Assembly (NCBI RefSeq): GCF_026672275.1
Contig: NZ_JANQCD010000014.1
Span: forward strand, 57,435-121,434
DNA: 64,000 nt
DNA from: Marinifilum sp. D737
GTDB lineage: Bacteria > Bacteroidota > Bacteroidia > Bacteroidales > Marinifilaceae
Reading direction: 5' to 3'
Shown: in pieces, positions 8,799 to 17,400 of the stretch
Numbering within the stretch: position 1 is the first letter of the stretch
Layout: every line of letters begins with the position of its first letter
The notes under the pieces: model-generated
Databases searched by the model: none
What the model saw: the letters and a program-made list of their open reading frames with translations, nothing else
Told to the model about the DNA's origin: nothing
Program-made: the position numbers and the translations under genes

Positions 8799-10439
8799 TT
8801 ATGGAGTTACACCTGCATTATATTGAGATACAACAGCAGTATTTCCATTACCAAATTGAGTTACTGTTGACGAATGTCCATAACCATATTGGTAAACATC
8901 TGCATAGTTGTTACTTCCTACCTGAAGAGTAACTGCACTATTATAATCACCAAGTTGATTAGTAATTGCAACATTACCTTGTCCAAATGCCTGAATTGTC
9001 ATAGCAAAGTTATCATCACCTTCCTGGTTGATTAAAGCATAACTATCATCAGAATCAAACTGTCCGATAGCAGCTGCGTTATCATTTCCTAATTGAATGA
9101 TTCCTGCAAAAGAATAGTCAGTATACGATTGTTCAATATAAGCTTCGTTAGATTCTCCAATTTGTGCGATACCTGCGAAAGAACCTACACCAAATTCTTG
9201 GTAAATCTCAGCATCATTGTATTTTCCATCTTGTCCGATATAAGCTTCGTTAAATGCTCCTTCAATCTGAACTATTTCAGCAGAATTCTCTTTACCATAT
9301 TGCTCAATTTCAGCAGTATTAAAGAATCCACCTAATTGTCCAACGTAAGCTTCATTTTCCTTACCATGCTGGTAAATATCAGCAGTATTAAATACACCGA
9401 AATATTGCTCAACTAATGCTTCATTTTCTTTACCTCTTTGGTTAATTAATGCCCAGTTCAAAGCACCTTCCAATTGGTAAACTTCTGCATAGTTACGTTT
9501 TCCTCTTTGGTTCACGTATGCTAAGTTAGCTAAACCACCTTCTTGAGTTGTAACAGCAACATTACCTTTACCTCTTTGCATGATGATTGAGTTATTGAAC
9601 ATACCATTAACCTGAGCAGCATAAGCTTCATTATATTTTCCATGCTGATTAACATCAATACCATTCATATAACCACCATATTGTCCGGTATAAGCAAAGT
9701 TAGCTAAACCACCTTGATGAATCATTGTAGAATTTGATTCTCCACCCCACTGATCAGCAAAAGCAGTATGGAAAGCACCATGTTGAAGAATTTCAACTGA
9801 ATTGAAAGCACCCATCCATTGGTCTACACTTGCAAAGTTACCAAAGCCATATTGAGCAACTAATGCATAGTTTGCATATGTAGCTTCCTGCAAAATATTC
9901 GCATAGTTCCAAGTTCCCCACTGGCTGATGATTGCATCATCGTACATACCACCAAATTGAGTAATTGAAGCATTGTTTAACCATCCATTTTGATACACGT
10001 CAGCATATTCTGCAAAACTAAACATCTGGTTAATGCTAGAAAGGTTCCAAACTCCTACTTGATTAACGAATGCCCAGTTGTAATCTCCAAAAAGTTGATT
10101 TACATACGAAGCATTATAACCCAATTGTTCAACTTGTGCATAGTTAAACCATCCTAGTTGATAAGTGTAAGAAAAGTTAGACATCGCTTGATCAACATAA
10201 AGACCATTTCCAACACCTATCTGAGTTCCATCAGAAATATTAAAGAATCCATTTTGATTTACCATAGCATTGTTGAAAACACCATCCTGATATAAATCAC
10301 TAATATTAAAGATTCCAACTTGAGTTACAGTTGCTCCATTAATCCAACCGTATTGTTCAACATTTGAAACGTTAACCTGAGCAAAAGAATAAGCTCCTGT
10401 TAATAAAACTGTCGCAAGGACAAATAAAAACTTTTTCAT
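8799..10439 (-). CDS. Major curlin, CsgA-like amyloid subunit (copy 2)
   Basis: A second 546-residue curlin with signal peptide MKKFLFVLATVLLTGAYSFA. It consists of ~11-residue half-repeats (NVEQYGWINGATVTQVGIFN near the start). It shares length and architecture with copy 1 but not close sequence. Its second half is rich in acidic, Tyr-containing units such as GKENEAYVEQ and GKYNDAEIYQ, whereas copy 1 is less acidic there. This suggests two subunits with different surface charge. It ends NTAVVSQYNAGVTP. Terminators on both sides make it monocistronic. Conserved Gln and Asn ladder positions support amyloid assembly after export via CsgG. Confidence 0.92.
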   Translation of the reverse strand: MKKFLFVLATVLLTGAYSFAQVNVSNVEQYGWINGATVTQVGIFNISDLYQDGVFNNAMVNQNGFFNISDGTQIGVGNGLYVDQAMSNFSYTYQLGWFNYAQVEQLGYNASYVNQLFGDYNWAFVNQVGVWNLSSINQMFSFAEYADVYQNGWLNNASITQFGGMYDDAIISQWGTWNYANILQEATYANYALVAQYGFGNFASVDQWMGAFNSVEILQHGAFHTAFADQWGGESNSTMIHQGGLANFAYTGQYGGYMNGIDVNQHGKYNEAYAAQVNGMFNNSIIMQRGKGNVAVTTQEGGLANLAYVNQRGKRNYAEVYQLEGALNWALINQRGKENEALVEQYFGVFNTADIYQHGKENEAYVGQLGGFFNTAEIEQYGKENSAEIVQIEGAFNEAYIGQDGKYNDAEIYQEFGVGSFAGIAQIGESNEAYIEQSYTDYSFAGIIQLGNDNAAAIGQFDSDDSYALINQEGDDNFAMTIQAFGQGNVAITNQLGDYNSAVTLQVGSNNYADVYQYGYGHSSTVTQFGNGNTAVVSQYNAGVTP

Positions 10440-10453
10440 GGTTTGAAATTTTT

Positions 10454-10469
10454 GGTTTAAAGTGAAATT
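10454..10469 (-). promoter_or_regulatory. Conserved leader motif upstream of curlin copy 2
   Basis: The plus-strand GGTTTAAAGTGAAATT lies 15 bases before the start of curlin copy 2 and matches the motif in front of copy 1 apart from one missing T. A possible poorly conserved -7 element (TAGTTTTTG on the minus strand, near 10547-10555) lies further up; no exact TAnnTTTG was found. The remainder of 10440-10802 contains AT-rich sequence and the csgG terminator. Confidence 0.4.
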
Positions 10470-10752
10470 CAGGTTTCCCTGAGTGAATTGTTTTAATTAA
10501 TTTAATGCACCATTAAAGTGCGATTTGATGATTTATGTTTTTAATTCAAAAACTAAATTAGAAAGTAATATTGGAAATAAAATGTTAGTTTACATCAAAC
10601 ATTAAATTTATATGATGAATTATTAAAAGATATTGATCAAACATTACAAAGCTTTTAAAATCAGGACGTTTTGTTAATTTAAATTAAACAAAACCCCACA
10701 AACACGATAGAATCAATATATTATCAGCACCTATTTCAAATAATCAGCACAT

Positions 10753-10785
10753 AAAAAAACAGGTTAGAATTTCTTCTAACCTGTT
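10753..10785 (-). terminator. Rho-independent terminator of csgG
   Basis: On the minus strand AACAGGTTAGAA (10785-10774) pairs with TTCTAACCTGTT (10769-10758), then a run of T. It ends the csgE-csgF-csgG transcript before the curlin genes. Confidence 0.85.
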
Positions 10786-10802
10786 CATAACTTGTTAATA
10801 TT

Positions 10803-12257
10803 TTATTCAGTAGGACTTTGATCTTTTTTAGGTTTTTTCCTAACTTTCTTTTTCCTTATTCTTTTTTTATTATTCTTCTTCCAAAGCTTATCAAAGTAAA
10901 CATTAAGTCCTATTTTACCTTCCCAAAAATAATCATTGTAATGTCCTTGCTTTAATCCATCTACTTCATCATTGAAGATATAATGGTTCAAGATTGAAAA
11001 GTTTAATCCAAATCTATCGTTGAGTAAAAATTCAACCCCAGCTCCATAAATTGCTTGGGCATGTATGGAATTTGACAGATCAAATGTAAATGCTGATTTG
11101 TCATGTTCTGAAAACAGACCAACACCACCTTCAACATATGGTGTCCAATCTTTATAAGGCAAGAGTCGATATTTTGCTGTTACATCAAGAGAATTAAAGG
11201 TTTTTTGAAAATGTTTTGTCGTAGCCAAATCCCCTCTTGTAATACTTGCCTTAAACTGCATAAATGATTGGGTATCATACAATAAGGAAACTCCGCCACA
11301 GGCTTCCATTTCTGTATGACTATAATCTCCCATATACAGCCATGATCCTCCTTCAATACCTATTCCGAATTTATGACGTCTTTTGCTTATCAATTGATCA
11401 AAGAAATCTGACTCTTGATTTTCTTCCTTTTCTTCTACATAACTGGTAATTACATCAGAATTCACCTCTTCCGGATTCTTAAGATCCCACAATCCCTCAA
11501 TAACACCTTCTATAATAAGAGATTCAACAGCCTTTTCAATTGCTTCCTTCACCGCCATTTCGGATGGTTCATTATAGGTAAACCCTGTTTCAGCTTCTAA
11601 AAGCCTTTTAAACTTCACATATCTAAACAGACTTGCATCAACCTTTTGCGACAATATCATTTTTGAAGTATAAACCGTCTTCAGTATTCTACCATTACTG
11701 GTAGAAATTGCTCGCAGATACACAGTAACCCTATCCTGACGATATTGGCCTGAACCTCCAGCTGCAAAATACATTAAACCGGCACCTCCGGTAATTACAT
11801 TTGCATCATAACTAATAACTCCACCTTCTAAAACAATTCCTGCAAACAATAATGGTGGCAACAATTGAGTATTATCATCTTTACCAGCATAATTTGCCCT
11901 GCTTGATCGAATAATCTTCCTCTCATTCAACAAGTTATTCAATCCTTCTCGTTCAAGGGGTATAAACCAACCAGATTCTTCAATTGCTTTTAATAAAATT
12001 GAGGTAGTACCCTGAGTTACAGCTGTAGACCAATTTGCACCTGTCTCAGAAGGCTTGTATTGTCCTGTTTGGTCTCGGAACTTATATACTGCTGCCACAA
12101 TTTTCTCACGTGGCTCTGGTAGTCCGACCAGATTTTTTCTAACAGGAGTTTCTGCTCCAATTTCTGCTCGCTGTTCCGTTAATGGTTGATTAAAGTATGG
12201 TACACATCCACTGAAAATAAAAGATGCCAGCAGATAAAATGGTATAAATCTTTTCAT
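10803..12257 (-). CDS. csgG: CsgG-type curli secretion channel with C-terminal beta-barrel domain
   Basis: A 484-residue lipoprotein (MKRFIPFYLLASFIFSGC, lipid Cys 18). Residues ~40-265 are a CsgG domain: KIVAAVYKFRDQTGQYKPS, TTSILLKAIEESGWFIPLEREGLNNLLNERKIIR, LLFAGIVLEGGVISYDANV and the membrane-hairpin region following it. CsgG forms the nonameric outer-membrane pore for curlin export. E. coli CsgG is ~277 residues. Here ~200 extra residues (290-450) look like an eight-stranded outer-membrane barrel (IGIEGGSWLYMGDYSH, YRLLPYKDWTPYVEGGVG, FLLNDRFGLNFSI). A very basic tail (IRKKKVRKKPKKD) ends the protein. It follows csgF by 39 bases. Confidence 0.92.
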   Translation of the reverse strand: MKRFIPFYLLASFIFSGCVPYFNQPLTEQRAEIGAETPVRKNLVGLPEPREKIVAAVYKFRDQTGQYKPSETGANWSTAVTQGTTSILLKAIEESGWFIPLEREGLNNLLNERKIIRSSRANYAGKDDNTQLLPPLLFAGIVLEGGVISYDANVITGGAGLMYFAAGGSGQYRQDRVTVYLRAISTSNGRILKTVYTSKMILSQKVDASLFRYVKFKRLLEAETGFTYNEPSEMAVKEAIEKAVESLIIEGVIEGLWDLKNPEEVNSDVITSYVEEKEENQESDFFDQLISKRRHKFGIGIEGGSWLYMGDYSHTEMEACGGVSLLYDTQSFMQFKASITRGDLATTKHFQKTFNSLDVTAKYRLLPYKDWTPYVEGGVGLFSEHDKSAFTFDLSNSIHAQAIYGAGVEFLLNDRFGLNFSILNHYIFNDEVDGLKQGHYNDYFWEGKIGLNVYFDKLWKKNNKKRIRKKKVRKKPKKDQSPTE

Positions 12258-12296
12258 ATAGAGAGATTTAAAGAGGTATAATGATTAGTGGTAATT

Positions 12297-12719
12297 TTAA
12301 TAACTTGGTATAACGACATTGGTGTAGTTTCCATTCCGTATATCCTGAATATTAACGGTAACTCCACTCGCATCTTCCATAATATCTACTTTATAGCTCC
12401 CCAAATTATAACTGCCGGTCTCCAAATCACCTCCTTCACCAAAAATTTGATTCACCAGTCTACTCGATAACTGATTTAATATCTGTCTATTCAAATTGGT
12501 TTCAAAATCATCAAGAGGATCAGTCTGATAACCATCCTGTGCAGTAGGGTCCTCGATTCTATCTTGCTGCTTTGCCGAATTTATCAACCAATTGTAATTG
12601 TATGGATTACCACCAAAATTTGAATTTATTGGAGTATAAACAAAATCCTGCGCCATTGCTCCAATAGGTTGGGCCAGAGAAAATACAGCGACTATGATTA
12701 TTGCTTTTAAATATTTCAT
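12297..12719 (-). CDS. csgF: Curli assembly protein CsgF
   Basis: A 140-residue exported protein (signal MKYLKAIIIVAVFSLAQPIGAMA). The mature N-terminus QDFVYTPINSNFGGNPYN corresponds to the CsgF segment (FxxxNPxFGGNP) that inserts into the CsgG channel and forms its second constriction. The middle is Gln/Asn-rich and the C-terminus (YKVDIMEDASGVTVNIQDI) is the usual beta-hairpin domain. In curli systems CsgF couples secretion to surface nucleation. It starts 18 bases after the csgE stop and precedes csgG by 39 bases, so all three should be one operon. Confidence 0.93.
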   Translation of the reverse strand: MKYLKAIIIVAVFSLAQPIGAMAQDFVYTPINSNFGGNPYNYNWLINSAKQQDRIEDPTAQDGYQTDPLDDFETNLNRQILNQLSSRLVNQIFGEGGDLETGSYNLGSYKVDIMEDASGVTVNIQDIRNGNYTNVVIPSY

Positions 12720-12737
12720 GGTGTATTTATTTTAAGG

Positions 12738-13253
12738 TTAAAAAATACCCGAACCTGATTGATCATCTCCATCAAGTTGAGATTTCATTCTTTCGTAATT
12801 GCTTAAATATCTAGTGGTTTTATATATTGCATAGTTTGACATTTGTTCCATAATATCGTTTCGCGGCTGCACCCTCTGCTTAAACACCTCTTCATCATTA
12901 ACTAATATTGTAATTTGAGTTGCCAATCCAGGCAATACCATTTCCTTTATGGTAATTGTAAAGTTTTTCGCATTTTTGGGTGCATTCCAGGTTGCATAAA
13001 ACATATCAAAAAAATCCCGACCTACTTTTGATATGGTCTCATCCATAATTAACCCATCGATTTCCATATCAAGTTCTGCTGACTCTGTACTTGAATTATT
13101 TTGTACAGCACTATTTAAAGCATCCTTTAATATTTTTAAAGTTCGCAAAGAATCTCTCTCTTTATTAGTTTGCTGAGCATGAACTGAAACCGAACAACAA
13201 AATAGCAAAGCAACCAATATCAAAAAAGTAATTCTTCGTAACGAACCAAACAT
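12738..13253 (-). CDS. csgE: Curli assembly chaperone CsgE
   Basis: 171 residues from the ATG at 13253. This start gives a conventional signal peptide (MFGSLRRITFLILVALLFCCSVSVHAQ); an in-frame ATG at 13319 would add 22 residues and is less likely. The mature protein has the CsgE core: MEIDGLIMDETISKVGRDFF, YATWNAP, FTITIKEMVLPGLATQITILVND and VFKQRVQPRNDIMEQMSNYAI. In E. coli CsgE is a periplasmic nonamer that caps CsgG and delivers CsgA. It is first of the csgE-csgF-csgG group, with 112 or more bases separating it from the upstream porP-like gene. Confidence 0.93.
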   Translation of the reverse strand: MFGSLRRITFLILVALLFCCSVSVHAQQTNKERDSLRTLKILKDALNSAVQNNSSTESAELDMEIDGLIMDETISKVGRDFFDMFYATWNAPKNAKNFTITIKEMVLPGLATQITILVNDEEVFKQRVQPRNDIMEQMSNYAIYKTTRYLSNYERMKSQLDGDDQSGSGIF

Positions 13254-13431
13254 TCTAAACACTATATAATCAGCCTTCTTCACAATATATAAATATATAG
13301 TTTCTAATTTTAAATTCATAAAGTTTTACACCACATTACACCACTCTTAAGAAATCTTAACTTTTGTTAACCAGTTAATTAAACTTAAACAGATAAATAT
13401 AATTCTTTGACAATTGGTCATTTTTCATCCA

Positions 13432-14451
13432 TTAAAATTTCGGACATCGAATTGCCCTAATCCTTCTCTTCTTTCTAAAATAGTGTGATCCTGAACAAGA
13501 TGTGCGAGATTTTCCTAATAAATATGTTAGAGAAATCTCATGAGCTCCTGAGTTGGTTTTAACCAATTTTGATATTACATAGTCATATGAATATCCTATT
13601 CTTAATCTGTCTGTTTGATATCCTAAAAGCACAATAAACGCATCAAAATCAAAGGATAAATTTTGTCTAAACCAAGTTCCTACCACCCAATTGGTTCTGG
13701 AAAAATACAATCCATAGTTAATTTGCTCAAAATCTTGCTGCTTCTGATACAAAATATTTGGTGAAATAATGAAATCACTTTTCATTAAGCCACGTGAGTA
13801 TCCAATGGGAATTGCTGCTCCCGCATGAACAGTATACTTCCTTGGCAAAACAGCTGAATTGTTATCACTATCGAATGCTTCATCAGGTTCCGATAAATGA
13901 TCAGCAACTGCTCCTAAATAAAAGTTTTTATAATTTGCCACTATCCCAAGTGAAAAATCAATATAAGAATGTGATAAACTCCCTGGCTGTATTTCCCTTC
14001 CCGGATATATTACACCGTATAAAGGGTCAATCATATCTGAAAAAACCAAAGATTCCCAATCCAACTTTCTTTGTACATATGTAGCTTTCAAACCAGTATT
14101 AACTGAAAAATTTCTATTTATATTAAGGGAGTATGAATACATACCCGAAGCCATTGTAGTTTTAATTGCTCCATCTCCCTGATTATCCTGAATCAGCAAA
14201 AGACCTAATCCTCCATGCATTATATCAACATACTGATCGTAAGAAACCGTATAGCTTACAAAAGGTTTATTGTTTTGCGGCCATTGATTTCGATAGGACA
14301 ATGATGCAACCGGAGCAAATTCTGATCCTGCTAAAGCCGGATTTAAGTACAAACGATTGGCATAGAATTGAGAGAATTCAATATCCTGTGCCTTGACATT
14401 CTGCGAAAGCACAATCAAAATGATAATATGAATAATTCTCCATTTTAACAT
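13432..14451 (-). CDS. PorP/SprF family type IX secretion membrane protein
   Basis: A 339-residue outer-membrane protein with signal MLKWRIIHIIILIVLSQNVKA. The family signature QDIEFSQFYANRLYLNPALAG starts the mature part, followed by alternating beta-strands (LGLLLIQDNQGDGAI, YIDFSLGIVANYKNFYLGA, LRIGYSYDYVISKL). The C-terminal CPKF ending is typical of the family. PorP/SprF proteins are paired with individual gliding-motility-type cargo and attach it to the surface. Here the start codon lies directly after the stop codon of the 1,591-residue cargo gene (one base between them), so the two are a cargo-anchor pair. The copy is probably dedicated to that adhesin. Confidence 0.93.
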   Translation of the reverse strand: MLKWRIIHIIILIVLSQNVKAQDIEFSQFYANRLYLNPALAGSEFAPVASLSYRNQWPQNNKPFVSYTVSYDQYVDIMHGGLGLLLIQDNQGDGAIKTTMASGMYSYSLNINRNFSVNTGLKATYVQRKLDWESLVFSDMIDPLYGVIYPGREIQPGSLSHSYIDFSLGIVANYKNFYLGAVADHLSEPDEAFDSDNNSAVLPRKYTVHAGAAIPIGYSRGLMKSDFIISPNILYQKQQDFEQINYGLYFSRTNWVVGTWFRQNLSFDFDAFIVLLGYQTDRLRIGYSYDYVISKLVKTNSGAHEISLTYLLGKSRTSCSGSHYFRKKRRIRAIRCPKF

Positions 14452-14452
14452 C

Positions 14453-17400
14453 TTACTTTATTAAAGAAACGGAGCCATCTTGCTTTGACTTCCCATTAAT
14501 AATAAGAGTCCATACATAAACTCCAGTATTTACAGGTTTCCCTTTATAGGTTCCATCCCATCCTACTCCTAAATCAGTAAATTCATAAATCATTTCGCCC
14601 CAACGGTTATAGATATACATTTCAATTTCTTCTCCTGCTATATCTCCTGTAATTACCGGGCCAAATGTATCATTCAATCCATCGCCATTAGGTGTAAATG
14701 CATTGGGAACAAAAATTCTATATCGATCAACATACACCATAATATCGTCTTCTCCCACACACCCATTGAAGTCAGTAAATATTAATGAGTATTTTCCTTC
14801 TTCTGTTACTGTATAAGTGGAAGATGTGGCTCCATCTTGCCACAAATAGGTACCTGGTAAAAATCTTATCTCGATTGCTGGAGTCAAAACTTTGCTCTCT
14901 GTATAAAAGATAGTTGTATCCGCACCTAAATCAAAAGTAGGTCTATCATGAACGGTAAAATTAACGGTGGATGTATTTTCACACATACCATCAGTAACCT
15001 GAGTATACAAAGTCAAATTATTGCTTATTCGATATGATAAAGGGTTATTTACAGGGTCAGATATACCTACATCCTGAAACCATGATATAATTGAACCCGA
15101 ACTAGATACCCTTACATCTAAATCTGACAAATTATAATTGATTACCACACCTCCTCCTGCTTCATCTTCGCACAATTCAATGTTTAGATCATTCGCTAAT
15201 GGCAAAGAATTTACAAAAAAGTTTAATCTTGCAGTATTCTCACAGCTATTGCTATTCGTTACCAGTGCGTAATAAGCACTTTGATTACTCACAATTTGGT
15301 TAGCTGGGTCATTTACGGGAATAGTTAAACGATCGTCCTCATACCACTGAATTGCAGCATTAGGATCCTGACTTAATGAGCTTTCAAAATCTGCAAGATT
15401 AATATTACCAATAGTAGAACTGCCAAATGTGTCTTCACATAATTTTTCTGTTACCGTTGTGGTTTCAGGCAAAGCTGTAATTGTAAAATCAAGTTCTCCA
15501 AAACTTTCACATGTTCCATCCCAAACACGGGCATAGAAAATATCCCCATCGGAAACCTGCACATTGCTTGGATTCAATATCGCATTTGTATGTAATACAT
15601 CAGAATACCAAACTAAAGATATACCTTGGCTTGTACTGATGTTACTCTCATAAATTCTTAGGTCTTCACCATTAACAACTCCTGTATTAAAATTATCTTC
15701 ACAAAGAGCTACAGAATGATTCTGTGCCTGAGGAAGGGAGTTAATCGTAAAGTCTATTTGCCCAACATTGCTTTCCACTCCAAAACTCACTCTCACAAAG
15801 AAATCATCACCATTACTAACACTTATATTTGATGGATTTGATACCGGAAGAGTCAATCCAAAATCGAAAAACCATTCTTTTACAGTTCCTGGGTCATTAT
15901 TCACAGCAGGTTCAAGTCGAGTCAAATCATAACCTGCCACTGTTCCTGAACCTTGAACATCTTCACAAAGTTGAATTTGCAGGTCATTAGCTTCCGGTAA
16001 CTGTCTTACATTAAATGTAACACTTCCGCTATTTGAACAATTAGCATCTTGCACTAAAGCATAAAGAACATCATTATCAGCAGCACTAACATTATCAGGT
16101 GTCAAAACTGCATTTGTCAGACCTATGTCTGTAAACCAAGTGACGGAGGAGGTACTTCCTCCATTTACACTCGAATTGTAGTTCAAAAGATTTATTCCTG
16201 TTGTCAAGCCCGTTCCGAATCTATCTTCCCAAACATCAACAACAATATCTAATGCTGTAGGTAAAGCATTTACCGTATAGGTTACTACTGCAACATTTGT
16301 ATTTAAACCATCATCAACAGCGGCAAAAAATCTAACACCATTTGTAGCATTCACACTTGTTGGGTCAGGAATAGAATTTGTTGGTAACCCATTGGGCTCG
16401 GTTGGCCAATCAAAAAACCATGTAAATGTATCGCCATTCCCCTCATTAATTTGATTTTCAAGCAAACTTAAATCTACAGATGCACTACCACTTGCAGCAA
16501 CATCTTCACATACTTCAGGAAAAACATCTCTGGCAACAGGAGTGTTTAAAACTGAAAATTGAACTGTAGCAATATTTGAGCAACTTGCATCGAAAACCAG
16601 AACGTAAAAGATATCTCCATCCATCACGTCCTGCGAACTAGGATTCGGAACCAGATTGCTTAATCCAGAATCGAAGTACCATTCCACATTTACAGGCTGA
16701 CCTCCAGTTATGGCATTATTATGCGCTGTTAAATCAACAGCTGTCGCCGTCATTGATCCCGGAACATCTTCAAATTCAGTAATGTTTTGGTCATTTGCAA
16801 TAGGCAATGGCAATACCGAGTAGGTAACAATAGCAGTGTTAGACTCACCTCCACTCTCAACTAAAACATGAAACTGTTGCCCATCACTAACAGTAGCATT
16901 TGTAGGATCTGCTACCAAAATCGTAAGCCCTGCATCATCATACCAAGTAACGGCACTTGTTGTTGCACCATTAATGGCTCCGTTCAATGCAGTTAAATCG
17001 ATATTTGAAGCAAGTCCACTGCCAACTACATCCTCACAAATACTAATATTCTGATCATTCGCTATAGGAGATGAACGCACAACAAACTCAACACTTCCAC
17101 GATTTGTACAGTTACCATTATCGATAAATGCATAAAAAACATCTCCATCACTTACTGTAATATTTCCAGGACCCGAAACCAAATTTGCAAATGCTGCATC
17201 TTCATACCAAACAACTGGATCTCCACTAGAAACAGCATTATCATAAGAAGTTAGATCAACACCTGATGCTGTTCCACTTCCAAAAGTATCCTCCCACAAC
17301 TGAATTGTTATGTCATTGCCTTCGGGCAAATTTTCAATTGTATACGTTACTGTCGCAACACTTGAACCTGTTGAAGTAGACACCTCAGCATAAAACACTT

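Noticed and set aside
6811..10439. Repetitive DNA that could be read as a CRISPR or satellite array
   Set aside because: The periodicity (~33 bases) is due to 11-residue curlin units in open frames with signal peptides.
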